From Gemmatimonadota bacterium (GTDB lineage: Bacteria; Gemmatimonadota; Gemmatimonadetes; Gemmatimonadales; GWC2-71-9): a DNA stretch of 64,000 nucleotides. The notes beneath the pieces are model-generated. The model had not been told where the DNA came from and did no database searches. It was given only the letters and a program-made list of their open reading frames with translations. The stretch is taken from assembly GCA_016704275.1 (NCBI GenBank), contig JADJAK010000005.1:310001-374000 (forward strand). Reading direction: 5' to 3'. Below, piece by piece: positions 53,886 through 63,555 of this stretch. The stretch's first letter is position 1. Each line of letters begins with the position of its first letter. Both the position numbers and the translations under genes were made by a program.

Positions 53886-55051
53886 TCAGTCGCGGGCGAG
53901 ACGCGCATGCAGCCCACGGAGTGACGCCTCCATCGCGGCATCGACGGCGACCTGGCGGCGGGGCAGGATCCGCCCCGCCGTCGCGATGAACGCGTCCAGC
54001 GCGAGCTTCTCGGCGCTGTCGCCGCCCCACGCAAAGGGCGGCACCCACTTCGGCGCCCGCGGCGGTCCGAAGAGGTTGGCACCGGTGCCCACCACCGCCC
54101 CCGTCGGCATCAACGTCCCGATCGCCGTCTTGGCATGGTCCCAAACAGCGTACCGAGATTCGTGCGCCCGGTTTCGACCCGCTCCGCGCCGATGTCGAGC
54201 CGAATCGGTCCGTAGGTGTTCTTCAGGTTCGACGTGATCGTGCCGGCACCGAGGTTGACCCATTCGCCGACCACGCTGTGGCCCAGGAAGCCGTCGTGGC
54301 TCTTGTTCGCGTAGCCCTGGAAGACGGTGGCGCTGATCTCGCCATGGATGCGGCAATGGGGGCCGACGCTGACCTGCCGCAGCTGACCGCCGAGCAGGAA
54401 GGTGTCGTGGTCGACCAGCGCGGGACCCTCGATGCGGGTCCCGGCGCGGACTTCGACGCCACGCTCAAGGATGATCGCTCCCTTGCGCGCGTCGAGGATC
54501 ACGCCGGGTTCGAGCACGGCACCACGCAGCGCGATGGCGCCCGGATTCCCGAAGACGATCACGCCGTCGGGGATCGGATCGCTCTTCCCGTCGAGGCTGC
54601 CGAGGAGATCGTTGAAGAGCTGCTGCTCGAGCGCGGTGATGAGATCGAAGGCGCCACGCAGCACCAGGCCCTCGATCACGATCCCGTCGCCGTCGTTGTG
54701 CGGTCCGCTCCACTGCTCGCCAGCGTCGAGGCGCCACGCCACGGCACGTCCGCCGCTCAGCAGACGCTTCGCCCCACCGACCGCGCGCATCGGCAGCTTC
54801 GGAGAGAAGGTGCTGTCGACGACCCACGCCGGGCCGGTCACGGCGGTCGCGGCCACGATCGGAATGGCCCCGGTCGGGCGGGGGCCGGCGGCGTGCGGCG
54901 CGATGTGGCCGGCGACCGGTCCGCCGAGGGCGCGACGCCACCGTTCGTGCAGTCGCCAGGCGCCCGCACGGAGTTCACCAAGAGGAAGTGCACCGGCATA
55001 CGGCGCCCACGCGGCGCCAGGTTGGATCGGATCGAGCAGATACAGCGTCAT
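53886..55051 (-). CDS. GlmU-like sugar nucleotidyltransferase with left-handed beta-helix (alternative bacterial GlmU); frame break near C-terminus
   Basis: About 388 residues. N-terminus MTLYLLDPIQPGAAWAPYA and LPLGELRAGAW belong to the FCB-type GlmU-like family; the second half is a left-handed beta-helix with acetyltransferase-like repeats (GNPGAIALRGAVLEPGVILDAR, VGEWVNLGAGTITSNLKNTYGP). In this frame it stops early after GTLFGTM, but adding one G to the GGG run at about 54136-54138 restores DHAKTAIGTLMPTGAVVGTGANLFG and continues to TGA 53886-53888. Predicted to make UDP-GlcNAc from GlcN-1-P. One base after manC. Confidence 0.85.
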
Positions 55052-55052
55052 G

Positions 55053-56081
55053 TCACTCCAGATCACGCACCTCGGCAGGGAGGGCGTCGAGGGTTTGCTT
55101 GAGTTGCGGCGCGCGGGCGCGGTCGAGTACCAGCGTCCGCTGATTGGCGTGCACGACCACCAGCTCGCGCACGCCCGAAAGGACCATCGGCGGCCCATCA
55201 TTCCAGACGATGCAATCACTGCAGTCGACGAGCGTCACGGGGCCATGCACGACGTTCCCCTGGCGATCGCGCGGGCGGACCCGGGCCATCGCCTCCCAGG
55301 TGCCGATGTCGTCCCACGCGAAGTCGCCCGACACGACCGCGACCGCCGCGGAGCGCTCGAAGACGCCGACGTCGATCGAGACATCGCGCACGCCGGCAAA
55401 GAAGCCGGCGACATCGCCGGCGTCGAGGGCGGGCAGCCACGGGGCGATCTCGTTGGTGTGCAGCATCACCTCGCGGCGCAGGTCGGCGGCACGCCAGGCG
55501 AAGAGCCCACTGTTCCAGAGGGCGCCATTGGCCATCAGATCGAGGGCGGTGGCGGCATCGGGCTTCTCCTGGAAGCGGTCGACTGCGCGCGCCGCACTGT
55601 CGAGCCGGGCCCCCGGCACGATGTAGCCGAAGCCGGTCTCGGGCCGGGAGGGGACCACGCCGACCGTCACCAGGCGGGCGTGCCGCGTCGCCGTCTCGAG
55701 CGCCGTGGCGGCACTGGCCACAAAGGCGGCGGGGTCGCGGATGGTCCAGTCGGCGTGCATCGAGATGACTTCGGCGTCGGGGTCGCGCCGCGCGGCTTCG
55801 ATCGTCGCCCAGACCAGCGCCGGGGCCGTGGACGCCGCCCGCGGCTCGATCAGGTAGTTCTCAACCGGGACCGGGAGCTTGGCCTGGAGCGCCGCCGCCA
55901 GCGACCGACCGGTGACCACCAGGATCCGTTCGGGCGGGATGAACCCGGTCAGCCGGTCAATCGCTTCCTCGGCCGTTGAGCGCACGCCAGCCAGCGGCAG
56001 CAACTGCTTCGGGCGGGCCGGGGAGGAGAGCGGCCAGAACCGGGTCCCGGACCCGCCGGCGAGGAGGACGGCCCATTGCAT
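55053..56081 (-). CDS. manC: mannose-1-phosphate guanylyltransferase
   Basis: 342 residues, single-domain. Nucleotide-binding LLAGGSGTRFWPLSSPARPKQLLPL (given here as LLAGGSGTRFWPLS and RPKQLLPLAG) at the N-terminus, VEQKPD-type DRFQEKPDAA, ALWNSGLFAWRA and a terminal beta segment. Makes GDP-mannose for glycan synthesis. ATG 56079-56081. Eight bases after the roadblock gene stop. Confidence 0.93.
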   Translation of the reverse strand: MQWAVLLAGGSGTRFWPLSSPARPKQLLPLAGVRSTAEEAIDRLTGFIPPERILVVTGRSLAAALQAKLPVPVENYLIEPRAASTAPALVWATIEAARRDPDAEVISMHADWTIRDPAAFVASAATALETATRHARLVTVGVVPSRPETGFGYIVPGARLDSAARAVDRFQEKPDAATALDLMANGALWNSGLFAWRAADLRREVMLHTNEIAPWLPALDAGDVAGFFAGVRDVSIDVGVFERSAAVAVVSGDFAWDDIGTWEAMARVRPRDRQGNVVHGPVTLVDCSDCIVWNDGPPMVLSGVRELVVVHANQRTLVLDRARAPQLKQTLDALPAEVRDLE

Positions 56082-56089
56082 AGTCGACC

Positions 56090-56449
56090 TCAGGCCAGGG
56101 AAGCGAGCGCGGGGCCGTGGCGCCGCAGTTCGTACAACAGGGTCCCGAGGTCTCCCTGGTCGGCCGCGAGGACCACCAGCGAGGCGGTGCTTCCCGAGAG
56201 CCGCAGCAGGACCAGCGCCCCGCCTGCGGCATCCACCACGACTTCCGTGGGCATCCCGACGCCGGCCGCGTGCCCCAGGCCGACCAACGACCGGAGCGCC
56301 GTGGCACCGAGCGCCGCAATGGCCTCCCGGTCCACCCCATCGGGAAGGACCGAATCGACCACCAGGCCCTCGTCGCTGACCACCACCACGCCGGCCACTT
56401 CGGGACGCTCGGCGAGGGCCTGCAGGACCGATCGAAGGGGCGACGTCAC
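56090..56449 (-). CDS. roadblock/LC7-domain protein
   Basis: 119 residues, a single roadblock/LC7 (MglB-like) fold: LRSVLQALAERPEVAGVVVVSDEGLVV, then AALGATALRSLVGLG and a beta-strand pair with VLLRLSGSTASLVVLA. Such proteins partner small GTPases (MglA-like), but no GTPase gene is nearby. GTG 56447-56449 chosen. First gene of the operon roadblock-manC-GlmU-like-MBL. Confidence 0.82.
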   Translation of the reverse strand: MTSPLRSVLQALAERPEVAGVVVVSDEGLVVDSVLPDGVDREAIAALGATALRSLVGLGHAAGVGMPTEVVVDAAGGALVLLRLSGSTASLVVLAADQGDLGTLLYELRRHGPALASLA

Positions 56450-56480
56450 GGGTGCGCTCCGGCAAGGGAAGGGACGGCGC

Positions 56481-56511
56481 GAAGCTAGGGCCGCCGAGGC
56501 GCGGAAGTCAA
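56481..56511 (-). promoter_or_regulatory. promoter of roadblock-manC operon
   Basis: On the minus strand TTGACT starts at 56511 and TAGCTTC occupies 56481-56487; TTG-to-TA spacing is 21. The box ends about 31 bases before the GTG. Confidence 0.55.
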
Positions 56512-56525
56512 GCAATGATCGCGGG

Positions 56526-56556
56526 TTGCCGCGCTCCCGCGAGCGGTCTAACCTTC
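56526..56556 (+). promoter_or_regulatory. promoter of small lipoprotein gene, nearly leaderless
   Basis: TTGCCG at 56526-56531 and TAACCTTC at 56549-56556; the box ends 4 bases before the ATG at 56561, so the transcript would have almost no leader. Confidence 0.45.
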
Positions 56557-56560
56557 TGCC

Positions 56561-57109
56561 ATGAGTCCTCGTCCCTTGCTCCTTCTGGCGCTCGTCGCCG
56601 CAGCCGCCTGCAGTGAAACAGAGCTCGGCGATGCGGCCACCGCGAACATCGTCGACACCGTCTCGCTCGGGGCCATCAACGGCGCCGCGCTGACCACCCC
56701 GGCGGCCTACTCGATCACCGTGGGCAGTCCGATCCGGACCGACCAATCGTCGGCCTTCGATTTTGCCTACGACATCATCCCCGGAAAGGGCAATGTCCTG
56801 CTGCCGCTCGCGGCGCTCGGACTCGGCACCGGAGGGGGCAGCAACCCAGGGCTGCAGAAGGTCACCACCGCGTTCGATGACCTCAAGGCCGGGCCGACGA
56901 GTGGCTGGCTCTCGACGGACACCATTCCGATCGCGGTCGGCGACGTCATCGCCGGGCGCTCCCGCGTCACCTGCTACCTCGGCGTCCCCCAATACGCCAA
57001 GTTGCAGGTCCTCGCGTTCAACGACGTGCTCAAGACGGTCGATCTCAAGGTGCTGGCCAATGTGAATTGTGGCTACCGCAACCTCGAGCCCGGCTACTCG
57101 CGGAATTGA
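56561..57109 (+). CDS. small lipoprotein, unknown
   Basis: 182 residues with lipobox AAAAC near residue 17, then a soluble domain with TTPAAYSITVGSPIRTD, FDFAYDIIPGKGNVLLPLAALG and a Cys pair (VTCYLG, NVNCGYRN) that could form a disulfide. Not recognised. Divergent from the roadblock operon and 4 bases upstream of serS. Confidence 0.7.
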   Translation: MSPRPLLLLALVAAAACSETELGDAATANIVDTVSLGAINGAALTTPAAYSITVGSPIRTDQSSAFDFAYDIIPGKGNVLLPLAALGLGTGGGSNPGLQKVTTAFDDLKAGPTSGWLSTDTIPIAVGDVIAGRSRVTCYLGVPQYAKLQVLAFNDVLKTVDLKVLANVNCGYRNLEPGYSRN

Positions 57110-57113
57110 TCTG

Positions 57114-58397
57114 ATGCTCGATCTTCGCCGCCTCCGACACGACCCCGACGGCGTGCGGGCGTCTCTCGCCCGTCGCCTCGACGAAGACGCCCTGGTGCAG
57201 CTGGATCGCGTCATTGCCCTCGACGCGAAGCGCCGCGAAGTGGTGACGCGCGTCGAGCGGCTCCAGGCCGAGCGCAACAGCCAGACCGAAGAGGTTGCGC
57301 GCCGCAAGCGTGCCAAGGAGCCGGCCGACGAGTTGCTCGCGACGCTCAAGGCCTCCGGCGACGCGGTGCGCGTCCTCGAGACGGATCTGCGCGACGTCGA
57401 GGCACTCCTCGAAGGCCACCTGCTCAACATCCCGAATACCGTGCTGGCGGAAGTGCCGAGCGGCGGTGCAGAAGCCAATCAGGTGGTGCGCCACTGGGGC
57501 ACGCCGCGGACCTTCGACTTCGCCCCGAAGCCCCACTGGGACCTCGGCGTTGCGCTCGGGCTGTTCGACCTGCCGCGCGGTACCAAGCTCACTGGCTCGG
57601 GCTTCCCGCTCTTCACCGGGATGGGCGCTCGCCTGGTGCGCGGCCTCGCCTCGTTCATGCTCGACCTGCACACGCGCGAGCACGGCTATCTGGAAGTGCA
57701 GCCGCCGTACCTCGTGAATCGGGCGTCGCTGACCGGCACCGCGCAGTTGCCGAAGTTCGAGGAAGATCTCTATCACGCCTCGGCCGATGATCTCTTCCTG
57801 ATTCCGACCGCCGAAGTGCCGGTGACGAACATCTACCGCGACGAGATCCTCGACGCCGCCGACCTGCCGATCGCGATGACCGCCTACACGCCCTGCTTCC
57901 GGCGTGAGGCCGGCGCGCACGGCAAGGACACGCGCGGCCTGATCCGCGTGCACCAGTTCGACAAGGTCGAGTTGGTCCGGTTGGTGAAGCCCGAGGAGAG
58001 CGCGCGCGAGCATGCGCTGCTGACCACGCACGCCGAGGCGGTGCTGCAGCGGCTCGAGATTCCGTACCGCGTCCTCGCCCTCGCCGCAGGCGACACCGGC
58101 TTCGGCTCGGCGTGCACCTTCGACCTCGAAGTCTGGGCGCCCGGCGTCGACAATTGGCTGGAAGCGTCCAGTGCGTCGACGTTCGAGGACTTCCAGGCCC
58201 GTCGCGCGAACATTCGCTACCGCCCCGCACCGGGCGCGAAGCCCGAGTTCGTGCATACGCTGAACGCCTCGGGCGTCGCGTTCCCGCGCACGATCATCGC
58301 GCTCCTCGAAAACGGCCAGCAGGCCGATGGCTCGGTGGTGCTCCCGGCCGCGCTGGTCCCCTATGTCGGGACCGACCGTCTCGTCCCGCGCGCGTAA
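57114..58397 (+). CDS. serS: serine--tRNA ligase
   Basis: 427 residues, class II synthetase. N-terminal coiled-coil arm (residues about 25-100) for tRNA binding; motif 2 YTPCFRREAGAHGKDTRGLIR and motif 3 ASGVAFPRTIIALLENGQ. Charges serine onto tRNA-Ser, such as the one at 3190. ATG 57114 chosen over an in-frame upstream start because SerS begins M-L-D-L. Followed by an overlapping histidine kinase gene. Confidence 0.97.
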   Translation: MLDLRRLRHDPDGVRASLARRLDEDALVQLDRVIALDAKRREVVTRVERLQAERNSQTEEVARRKRAKEPADELLATLKASGDAVRVLETDLRDVEALLEGHLLNIPNTVLAEVPSGGAEANQVVRHWGTPRTFDFAPKPHWDLGVALGLFDLPRGTKLTGSGFPLFTGMGARLVRGLASFMLDLHTREHGYLEVQPPYLVNRASLTGTAQLPKFEEDLYHASADDLFLIPTAEVPVTNIYRDEILDAADLPIAMTAYTPCFRREAGAHGKDTRGLIRVHQFDKVELVRLVKPEESAREHALLTTHAEAVLQRLEIPYRVLALAAGDTGFGSACTFDLEVWAPGVDNWLEASSASTFEDFQARRANIRYRPAPGAKPEFVHTLNASGVAFPRTIIALLENGQQADGSVVLPAALVPYVGTDRLVPRA

Positions 58398-59553
58398 GGG
58401 GCGACTCAGTCGGCTCGCCCCGGGCGTGGCCGTGCTGCTCGTCGCCGTGCTCGCCGGCCTCTCGCTCGGCGTCTCGTTCCTCGTGGCGCGACACTTCCGT
58501 GGCGAAGCTCAATCCACCTCACAGCTCTACTCGGTGGTCTTCCGCGGGCTGAACGACCCGGACCCGAATGGCGGGACCGCCGCGCTGCTCGATCTCGGCG
58601 GCCGGGTCCGCGATCTCGGCTTGCCACTGATCCAGACCGACAGCAGCGGTCGCGTGCTCTTCGCCGCGAACCTCCCCTTCGAGGCGCCGCTCGACGACCC
58701 GCGCGTGCGCAGCTACGCCGCCGAGCTCGATGCGCTCAATCCGCCGATCATCTCGCCCGGCTTCGGAGCGCTGCATTTCGGCCCGATGCCCGCGACGCGG
58801 ATGCTGTTCACGCTTGGACTGCTGCAGGCGCTGACGCTGGTCGTGATGGTCAGCGTGGCGGTCGTGGCCTACCGCAACGCGACCACGGCGCAACGCGACC
58901 GCCTCTGGGTCGCGATGGCGCGCGAGGCGGCCCACCAAATGGGCACGCCGCTGACGTCACTGCAGGGATGGATCGAACAGTTGCGCGGAGCCGGCCTCCC
59001 GCCGGCGAAGATCGCCGAGTTTCTCGACGCCGACGCGGAGCGGTTGCAACGGGTGGCCCAACGCTTCGAGCGCATCGGCAATCCGGCGCGGCGCGATCCG
59101 GTCGGACTCGGCGCACTCTCGGAGCGGGTGGCCGGCTATTTTCAACCGCGTCTGCCGAAGCACAGCAATGCGATCACGCTGTCGGTGCGGGCACCGAGCG
59201 CGGGGCCGGTCGTCGCCGGTGACGCGGTCCTGTTGGAGTGGGCGCTCGAGGCGATGGTCAAGAATGCCATCGACGCCCTGCAGGGCCGCGGTGGTTCGAT
59301 CACCCTCGCCGCCGAAGTGGATGGCGCCGACGCCATCCTGCGCGTGATTGACGACGGCCCGGGCGTCCCGCGCGAACTGCGTCGGACGATTTTCGAGCCC
59401 GGCATCACCACCAAGCGGGGCGGCTGGGGCATTGGACTGGCCCTGGCGCGCCGCGTCATCGAGGATGCGCACGCTGGCGTCCTCGCCCTTGAACCGACTG
59501 AACACGGGACCACCTTTCTGATGCGCTTTCCGTTGGCCACCCCGATCACATGA
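58363..59553 (+). CDS. sensor histidine kinase
   Basis: 396 residues. Two transmembrane helices (VAVLLVAVLAGLSLGVSFLVA and LLQALTLVVMVSVAVVA, about residues 22-42 and 150-170) flank a periplasmic sensor region. H-box His in AREAAHQMGTPLTSLQGW, N-box MVKNAIDAL, G1 DDGPGVP and G2 GGWGIGLALARRV are present, so it should be active. No response regulator gene is adjacent. ATG 58363 lies inside the last 35 bases of serS; an internal start is possible. Confidence 0.9.
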   Translation: MSGPTVSSRARKGRLSRLAPGVAVLLVAVLAGLSLGVSFLVARHFRGEAQSTSQLYSVVFRGLNDPDPNGGTAALLDLGGRVRDLGLPLIQTDSSGRVLFAANLPFEAPLDDPRVRSYAAELDALNPPIISPGFGALHFGPMPATRMLFTLGLLQALTLVVMVSVAVVAYRNATTAQRDRLWVAMAREAAHQMGTPLTSLQGWIEQLRGAGLPPAKIAEFLDADAERLQRVAQRFERIGNPARRDPVGLGALSERVAGYFQPRLPKHSNAITLSVRAPSAGPVVAGDAVLLEWALEAMVKNAIDALQGRGGSITLAAEVDGADAILRVIDDGPGVPRELRRTIFEPGITTKRGGWGIGLALARRVIEDAHAGVLALEPTEHGTTFLMRFPLATPIT

Positions 59554-61883
59554 CCGACGGCAAGGATCTGCTGCGCGGGCTCAATCCGGCGCAGCGCCGT
59601 GCCGCCGAGCATGTCACCGGCCCGATTCTCGTGCTCGCAGGTGCGGGCTCGGGGAAGACGCGCGTGCTGACCGCCCGCATCGCCTCGCTGATCGAATCGC
59701 ACGGCGTGCCGCCGGAGCGCATCTTCGCGGTGACCTTCACGAACAAGGCCGCCGGCGAGATGAAGCATCGCATCGGCGACCTGCTCGAGCGCGACCCCGC
59801 GGGCCTCTGGATCGGCACCTTCCACTCGCTCTCCGCCCGACTGCTCCGCCGCGAGGGTGACCGGCTCGGCTTCTCGCGCGATTTCTCGATCTACGACCAG
59901 GACGACCAGATCTCCCTGATTCGTCGGTTGATGGAAGAGCGGAACCATCCGGTGAAGCTCTACCCGCCGAAGCTGATCCAGAACATCATCTCCGGCGCCA
60001 AGAACGGCATGCAGACGGCGCAGGACCTCGAGCGCAGCGCGCCGCATGACCCCGCCGTCAAGGTCGCCGCGGATGTCTACGTGGCGTTGCAGCGGGCACT
60101 GAAGCTCGCGAATGCGATGGACTTCGACGACCTGATCCTGCACCCGCTGACTCTCTTCCGGGAGCATCCGGACGTGCTGGAGCGGTGGCGGAAGCGCTTC
60201 GACTTCCTGCTGGTCGACGAGTTCCAGGACACCAACAAGGTGCAGTACGAGCTCATCAAGCTGCTGGGCAGCGGCCATCGCAACGTCTTCGCCGTTGGCG
60301 ACGACGACCAGAGCATCTACGGCTGGCGCGGTGCGGACGTGCGGAACATGCAGCTCCTCCAGACCGACTTCGGCGACGCCGTCCTGGTCAAGCTCGAGGA
60401 GAACTACCGCTCGACCAAGCCGATCCTCGACGCGGCCAATGCCGTCATCGCCCGCAACCGGAGCCGCCTCGGCAAGACGCTCCGCACCGTCCGTCCCGGC
60501 GGCGAGTCGATCGTCGTGCTGGCCGCCGCCGACGAACGCGACGAGGCGGAATGGATCGCCCGCGAGTTGAAGCAGCGCGTGCAGGACGGCGCGCTCTATG
60601 TCGAATGCGCCGTCCTGTATCGGACCAACGCCCAGTCACGGGCACTGGAAGAATCGCTCCGGCGTGCCGGCGTCCCGTACCGCATCGTCGGCTCGATCTC
60701 GTTCTACGATCGCCGCGAGGTGAAGGACCTGCTGGCGTACCTGCGCCTGATCGCGAACCCCTCCGATGACGAGGCGTTCCTGCGTGCGGTCGGCGTGCCC
60801 CGGCGCGGCATCGGCGATTCCTCGCTGGTCATGCTCGCGGAGCAGGCGCGGCAGTGGAACCTGGCGATGCTGGCCACCGCCGAGCGCGCCGAGATGATCA
60901 ACGGCCTCCGCCCGAATCTGCGCCAGGCACTCACGACGTTCGCCGCGCAGGTGAATGACGTGCGCACGCGCGTCGGCGAGTCGGCCCCGGTGCTGGTGAT
61001 GGAAGAGTTGATCCGCGTGCTCGACTACGAGAAGGTCCTCATGGCCGAGGGACTCGAGGGCGCCGATCGCTGGGAGAATGTCCGCGCGATGGTGGCGGGG
61101 GCGGCAGAGTGGTCCGAGGTGATCAGCGAGGACGACGAGCCCGGCACGCCGCTGCAGCGCTTCCTGACCGAGGCGGCGCTCATGTCCGCGGTGGACACCA
61201 CGGCGGGCCGAGAGGACGGCGTTACCCTGATGACGCTCCACACGGCCAAGGGACTCGAATGGCCGGTGGTCGTGTTGGCGGGGATGGAGGACGGTCTCTT
61301 TCCCTCGGGCCGTGCCCTCGAGTCTCCCGATGGCCTCGACGAGGAACGGCGGCTCTGCTATGTCGGCATCACCCGCGCGCGCGATGCCCTCCTCATGACC
61401 TGGGCGCGCGCCCGTCGGCGGGGTGGGGAATTGCGGCCCGCGATGGCCTCGCGCTTCCTCAAGGAATTGCCGCCGGAGTTGGTGGAGGAGAAGAGCACCT
61501 CGTTCGCCGTCGGTGGGCGCCTCGGCCAGACCTCGTGGGGGTCAGGCGGGTGGGGTGGTGGCCGCAGCGGCAGCAGCCAGGGCGGCGGGGCCAAATGGGG
61601 CCGCAGCACCTCCACGCCGGCCAAGGTCGCCACGCCGAAGAGCGCCGTCTGGGACGAGCCGGCACCGGTCGATACGCCGCCGGCGAGCGACAACCAGGAC
61701 GCGCCGCGCTACGTGAAGGGCGAACGGGTACGCCATCGCCGCTTCGGGGCAGGCGCCATCCTCGGCCTCAGCGGTGGCGGCAAGGACCTGAAGGTGTCCG
61801 TGGCCTTTGATGATCCGGAAATTGGAACCAAGCAACTGCTCGTCGCCTTTGCCGGCCTCGAGCGCGACTGGGAGAGCGCATGA
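59550..61883 (+). CDS. pcrA: UvrD/PcrA-family DNA helicase
   Basis: 777 residues. SF1A motifs: Walker A AGAGSGKTRVL (residues about 30-40), motif Ia FTNKAAGEMKHRI, motif II VDEFQDTN, motif III DDDQSIYGWRGAD, motif IV ENYRST, motif V TLHTAKGLEWPVV, motif VI YVGITRARD. The C-terminal extension, Gly/Ser-rich then VRHRRFGAGAILGLSGGG, is the Tudor-like tail typical of PcrA, which contacts RNA polymerase. ATGA overlap with the kinase and gatC. Confidence 0.96.
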   Translation: MTDGKDLLRGLNPAQRRAAEHVTGPILVLAGAGSGKTRVLTARIASLIESHGVPPERIFAVTFTNKAAGEMKHRIGDLLERDPAGLWIGTFHSLSARLLRREGDRLGFSRDFSIYDQDDQISLIRRLMEERNHPVKLYPPKLIQNIISGAKNGMQTAQDLERSAPHDPAVKVAADVYVALQRALKLANAMDFDDLILHPLTLFREHPDVLERWRKRFDFLLVDEFQDTNKVQYELIKLLGSGHRNVFAVGDDDQSIYGWRGADVRNMQLLQTDFGDAVLVKLEENYRSTKPILDAANAVIARNRSRLGKTLRTVRPGGESIVVLAAADERDEAEWIARELKQRVQDGALYVECAVLYRTNAQSRALEESLRRAGVPYRIVGSISFYDRREVKDLLAYLRLIANPSDDEAFLRAVGVPRRGIGDSSLVMLAEQARQWNLAMLATAERAEMINGLRPNLRQALTTFAAQVNDVRTRVGESAPVLVMEELIRVLDYEKVLMAEGLEGADRWENVRAMVAGAAEWSEVISEDDEPGTPLQRFLTEAALMSAVDTTAGREDGVTLMTLHTAKGLEWPVVVLAGMEDGLFPSGRALESPDGLDEERRLCYVGITRARDALLMTWARARRRGGELRPAMASRFLKELPPELVEEKSTSFAVGGRLGQTSWGSGGWGGGRSGSSQGGGAKWGRSTSTPAKVATPKSAVWDEPAPVDTPPASDNQDAPRYVKGERVRHRRFGAGAILGLSGGGKDLKVSVAFDDPEIGTKQLLVAFAGLERDWESA

Positions 61884-62179
61884 CAATCGGGGCGTCGGAA
61901 GTACGCCATGTGGCGCGGCTGGCCGAGCTGGCCGTGGCGGAGGAAGATCTGCCGCTGCTCGCCACGCAGCTCGAGGCGATCGTCGAGTTCGTGGCCCAGC
62001 TGGCCGATGTGCCGCTTCCTCAGGGCGTCGGAACGGTGGCGGTGGGCCCTGCCCAATTGACGCTCCGCGACGACGTCGTGGCGCCGATCCCGATGGTGCG
62101 TGGCCCGGCTGCGATGGCGCCGGCGTTCGTCGATGGCTTCTTCGTGGTGCCGAAGCTCGGCGGGATGGCCGAGGAATGA
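61880..62179 (+). CDS. gatC: aspartyl/glutamyl-tRNA amidotransferase subunit C
   Basis: 99 residues. VRHVARLAELAVAEEDLPLL is the typical GatC start; C-terminus VDGFFVVPKLG. Holds GatA and GatB together in the complex converting Glu-tRNA-Gln or Asp-tRNA-Asn. Four-base overlaps with pcrA and gatA. Confidence 0.94.
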   Translation: MTIGASEVRHVARLAELAVAEEDLPLLATQLEAIVEFVAQLADVPLPQGVGTVAVGPAQLTLRDDVVAPIPMVRGPAAMAPAFVDGFFVVPKLGGMAEE

Positions 62180-63554
62180 GCGCGCGCACCCTGGCCGCCG
62201 AAACCGGCCGCCGCCTCGCCGAGGCCGCACCCCTCAACGCGACGCTGCACTGGTCGCAGGACGTCCTCGATCGCGAGGCGGACCGGCTCGACGCCGCCCC
62301 TGCCGGGCCGCTGTCGGGGATGGCGATCGCGATCAAGGACAACATCGTCACGACCGAGGAGCCGACCACCTGCGCCTCGAAGATCCTCGCGGGATACACC
62401 TCGCCCTACGAGGCGACGGTGATCACGCGGCTGCGCGCGGCCGGCGCCCTGGTCGGTGCCAAGGCGAACCTTGATGAGTTCGCGATGGGATCGTCCACCG
62501 AGAATTCCGCGTATGGTCGCGTCCTTCACCCGATCGATCACGACCGCGTGCCTGGAGGCTCCAGCGGCGGCTCGGCCGTGCTGGTCGCCGCTGGCGTCGT
62601 CCCCGCCGCGCTGGGCTCGGAGACCGGTGGTTCCGTCCGTCAGCCGGCCGCCTTCTGCGGCGTCGTCGGCCTGAAGCCGAGCTATGGCCGGGTCTCACGC
62701 TTCGGCCTGGTGGCCTTCGGTTCGTCGCTCGACTGCATCTCCGTCTTCGGCAAGACGGTGAACGACGCGGCCCGCGTCCTCTCGGCAATGTCCGGACAGG
62801 ACCCGCGCGACGCCACCACGCATGCCGAGCCGCCAATGGCGCTGCCGGCCGCGCGCGCGGACCTCACCGGGGTGGTGATCGGCTTGCCGACGGAGTATTT
62901 CCCGGCCGACCTCGATGCCGGCGTCCGCGCCGCGTGTGACCGGGCCATCGCGACGCTGCGCGCCCTCGGCGCTACCGTCCGCGAGGTGTCGCTGCCGCAC
63001 ACGAAGTACGCCGTGCCGACCTACTACATCGTCAACCCGGCCGAGGCCGCGGCCAACCTCGCGCGCTTCGACGGCGTGCGCTACGGTCCGCGGCATGTCG
63101 GTGCCGGCGGCGACGTCCGCGCCCTCTATCGGGCCACGCGCGGCGAGGGCTTCGGACCCGAGGTGCGGCGCCGCATCCTCGTCGGCACCTTCGTCCTCTC
63201 GGCCGGATACGCCGATCAGTACTACGTGCGCGCGCAGGCGGTGCGGAAACTGATCGCCGACGATTTCGCCAACGTCTTCGCCGATGGCGTCGACCTGCTC
63301 TTCACGCCGACCACGCCGACACCGGCGTTCAAGGCGGGCGAGAAGACCGCCGATCCGGTGCAGATGTATCTGGCCGACGTCTTCGTGGCGCCGGCCTCGC
63401 TCGCCGGGGTCCCGGCGATGTCGGTGCCGATCGGCCGCGATCAGGGGCTCCCCATCGGCGGCCAGCTGATCGCCCGGGATTTTGACGAGGCCACGATGCT
63501 CGCCGTCGCGGAGGTCCTGGAACGGGCCACCGACGCGGTGGCGGAGGTACGGTG

Positions 63555-63555
<1 letters not shown>
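62176..63555 (+). CDS. gatA: aspartyl/glutamyl-tRNA amidotransferase subunit A
   Basis: 459 residues, amidase signature enzyme. Ser-cisSer-Lys site: IKDNIVT Lys (about residue 50), GGSSGGSAV (cis-Ser) and GSETGGSVRQPAA (nucleophile Ser). Supplies ammonia from glutamine for the transamidation done by GatB. Overlaps gatC and gatB. Confidence 0.97.
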
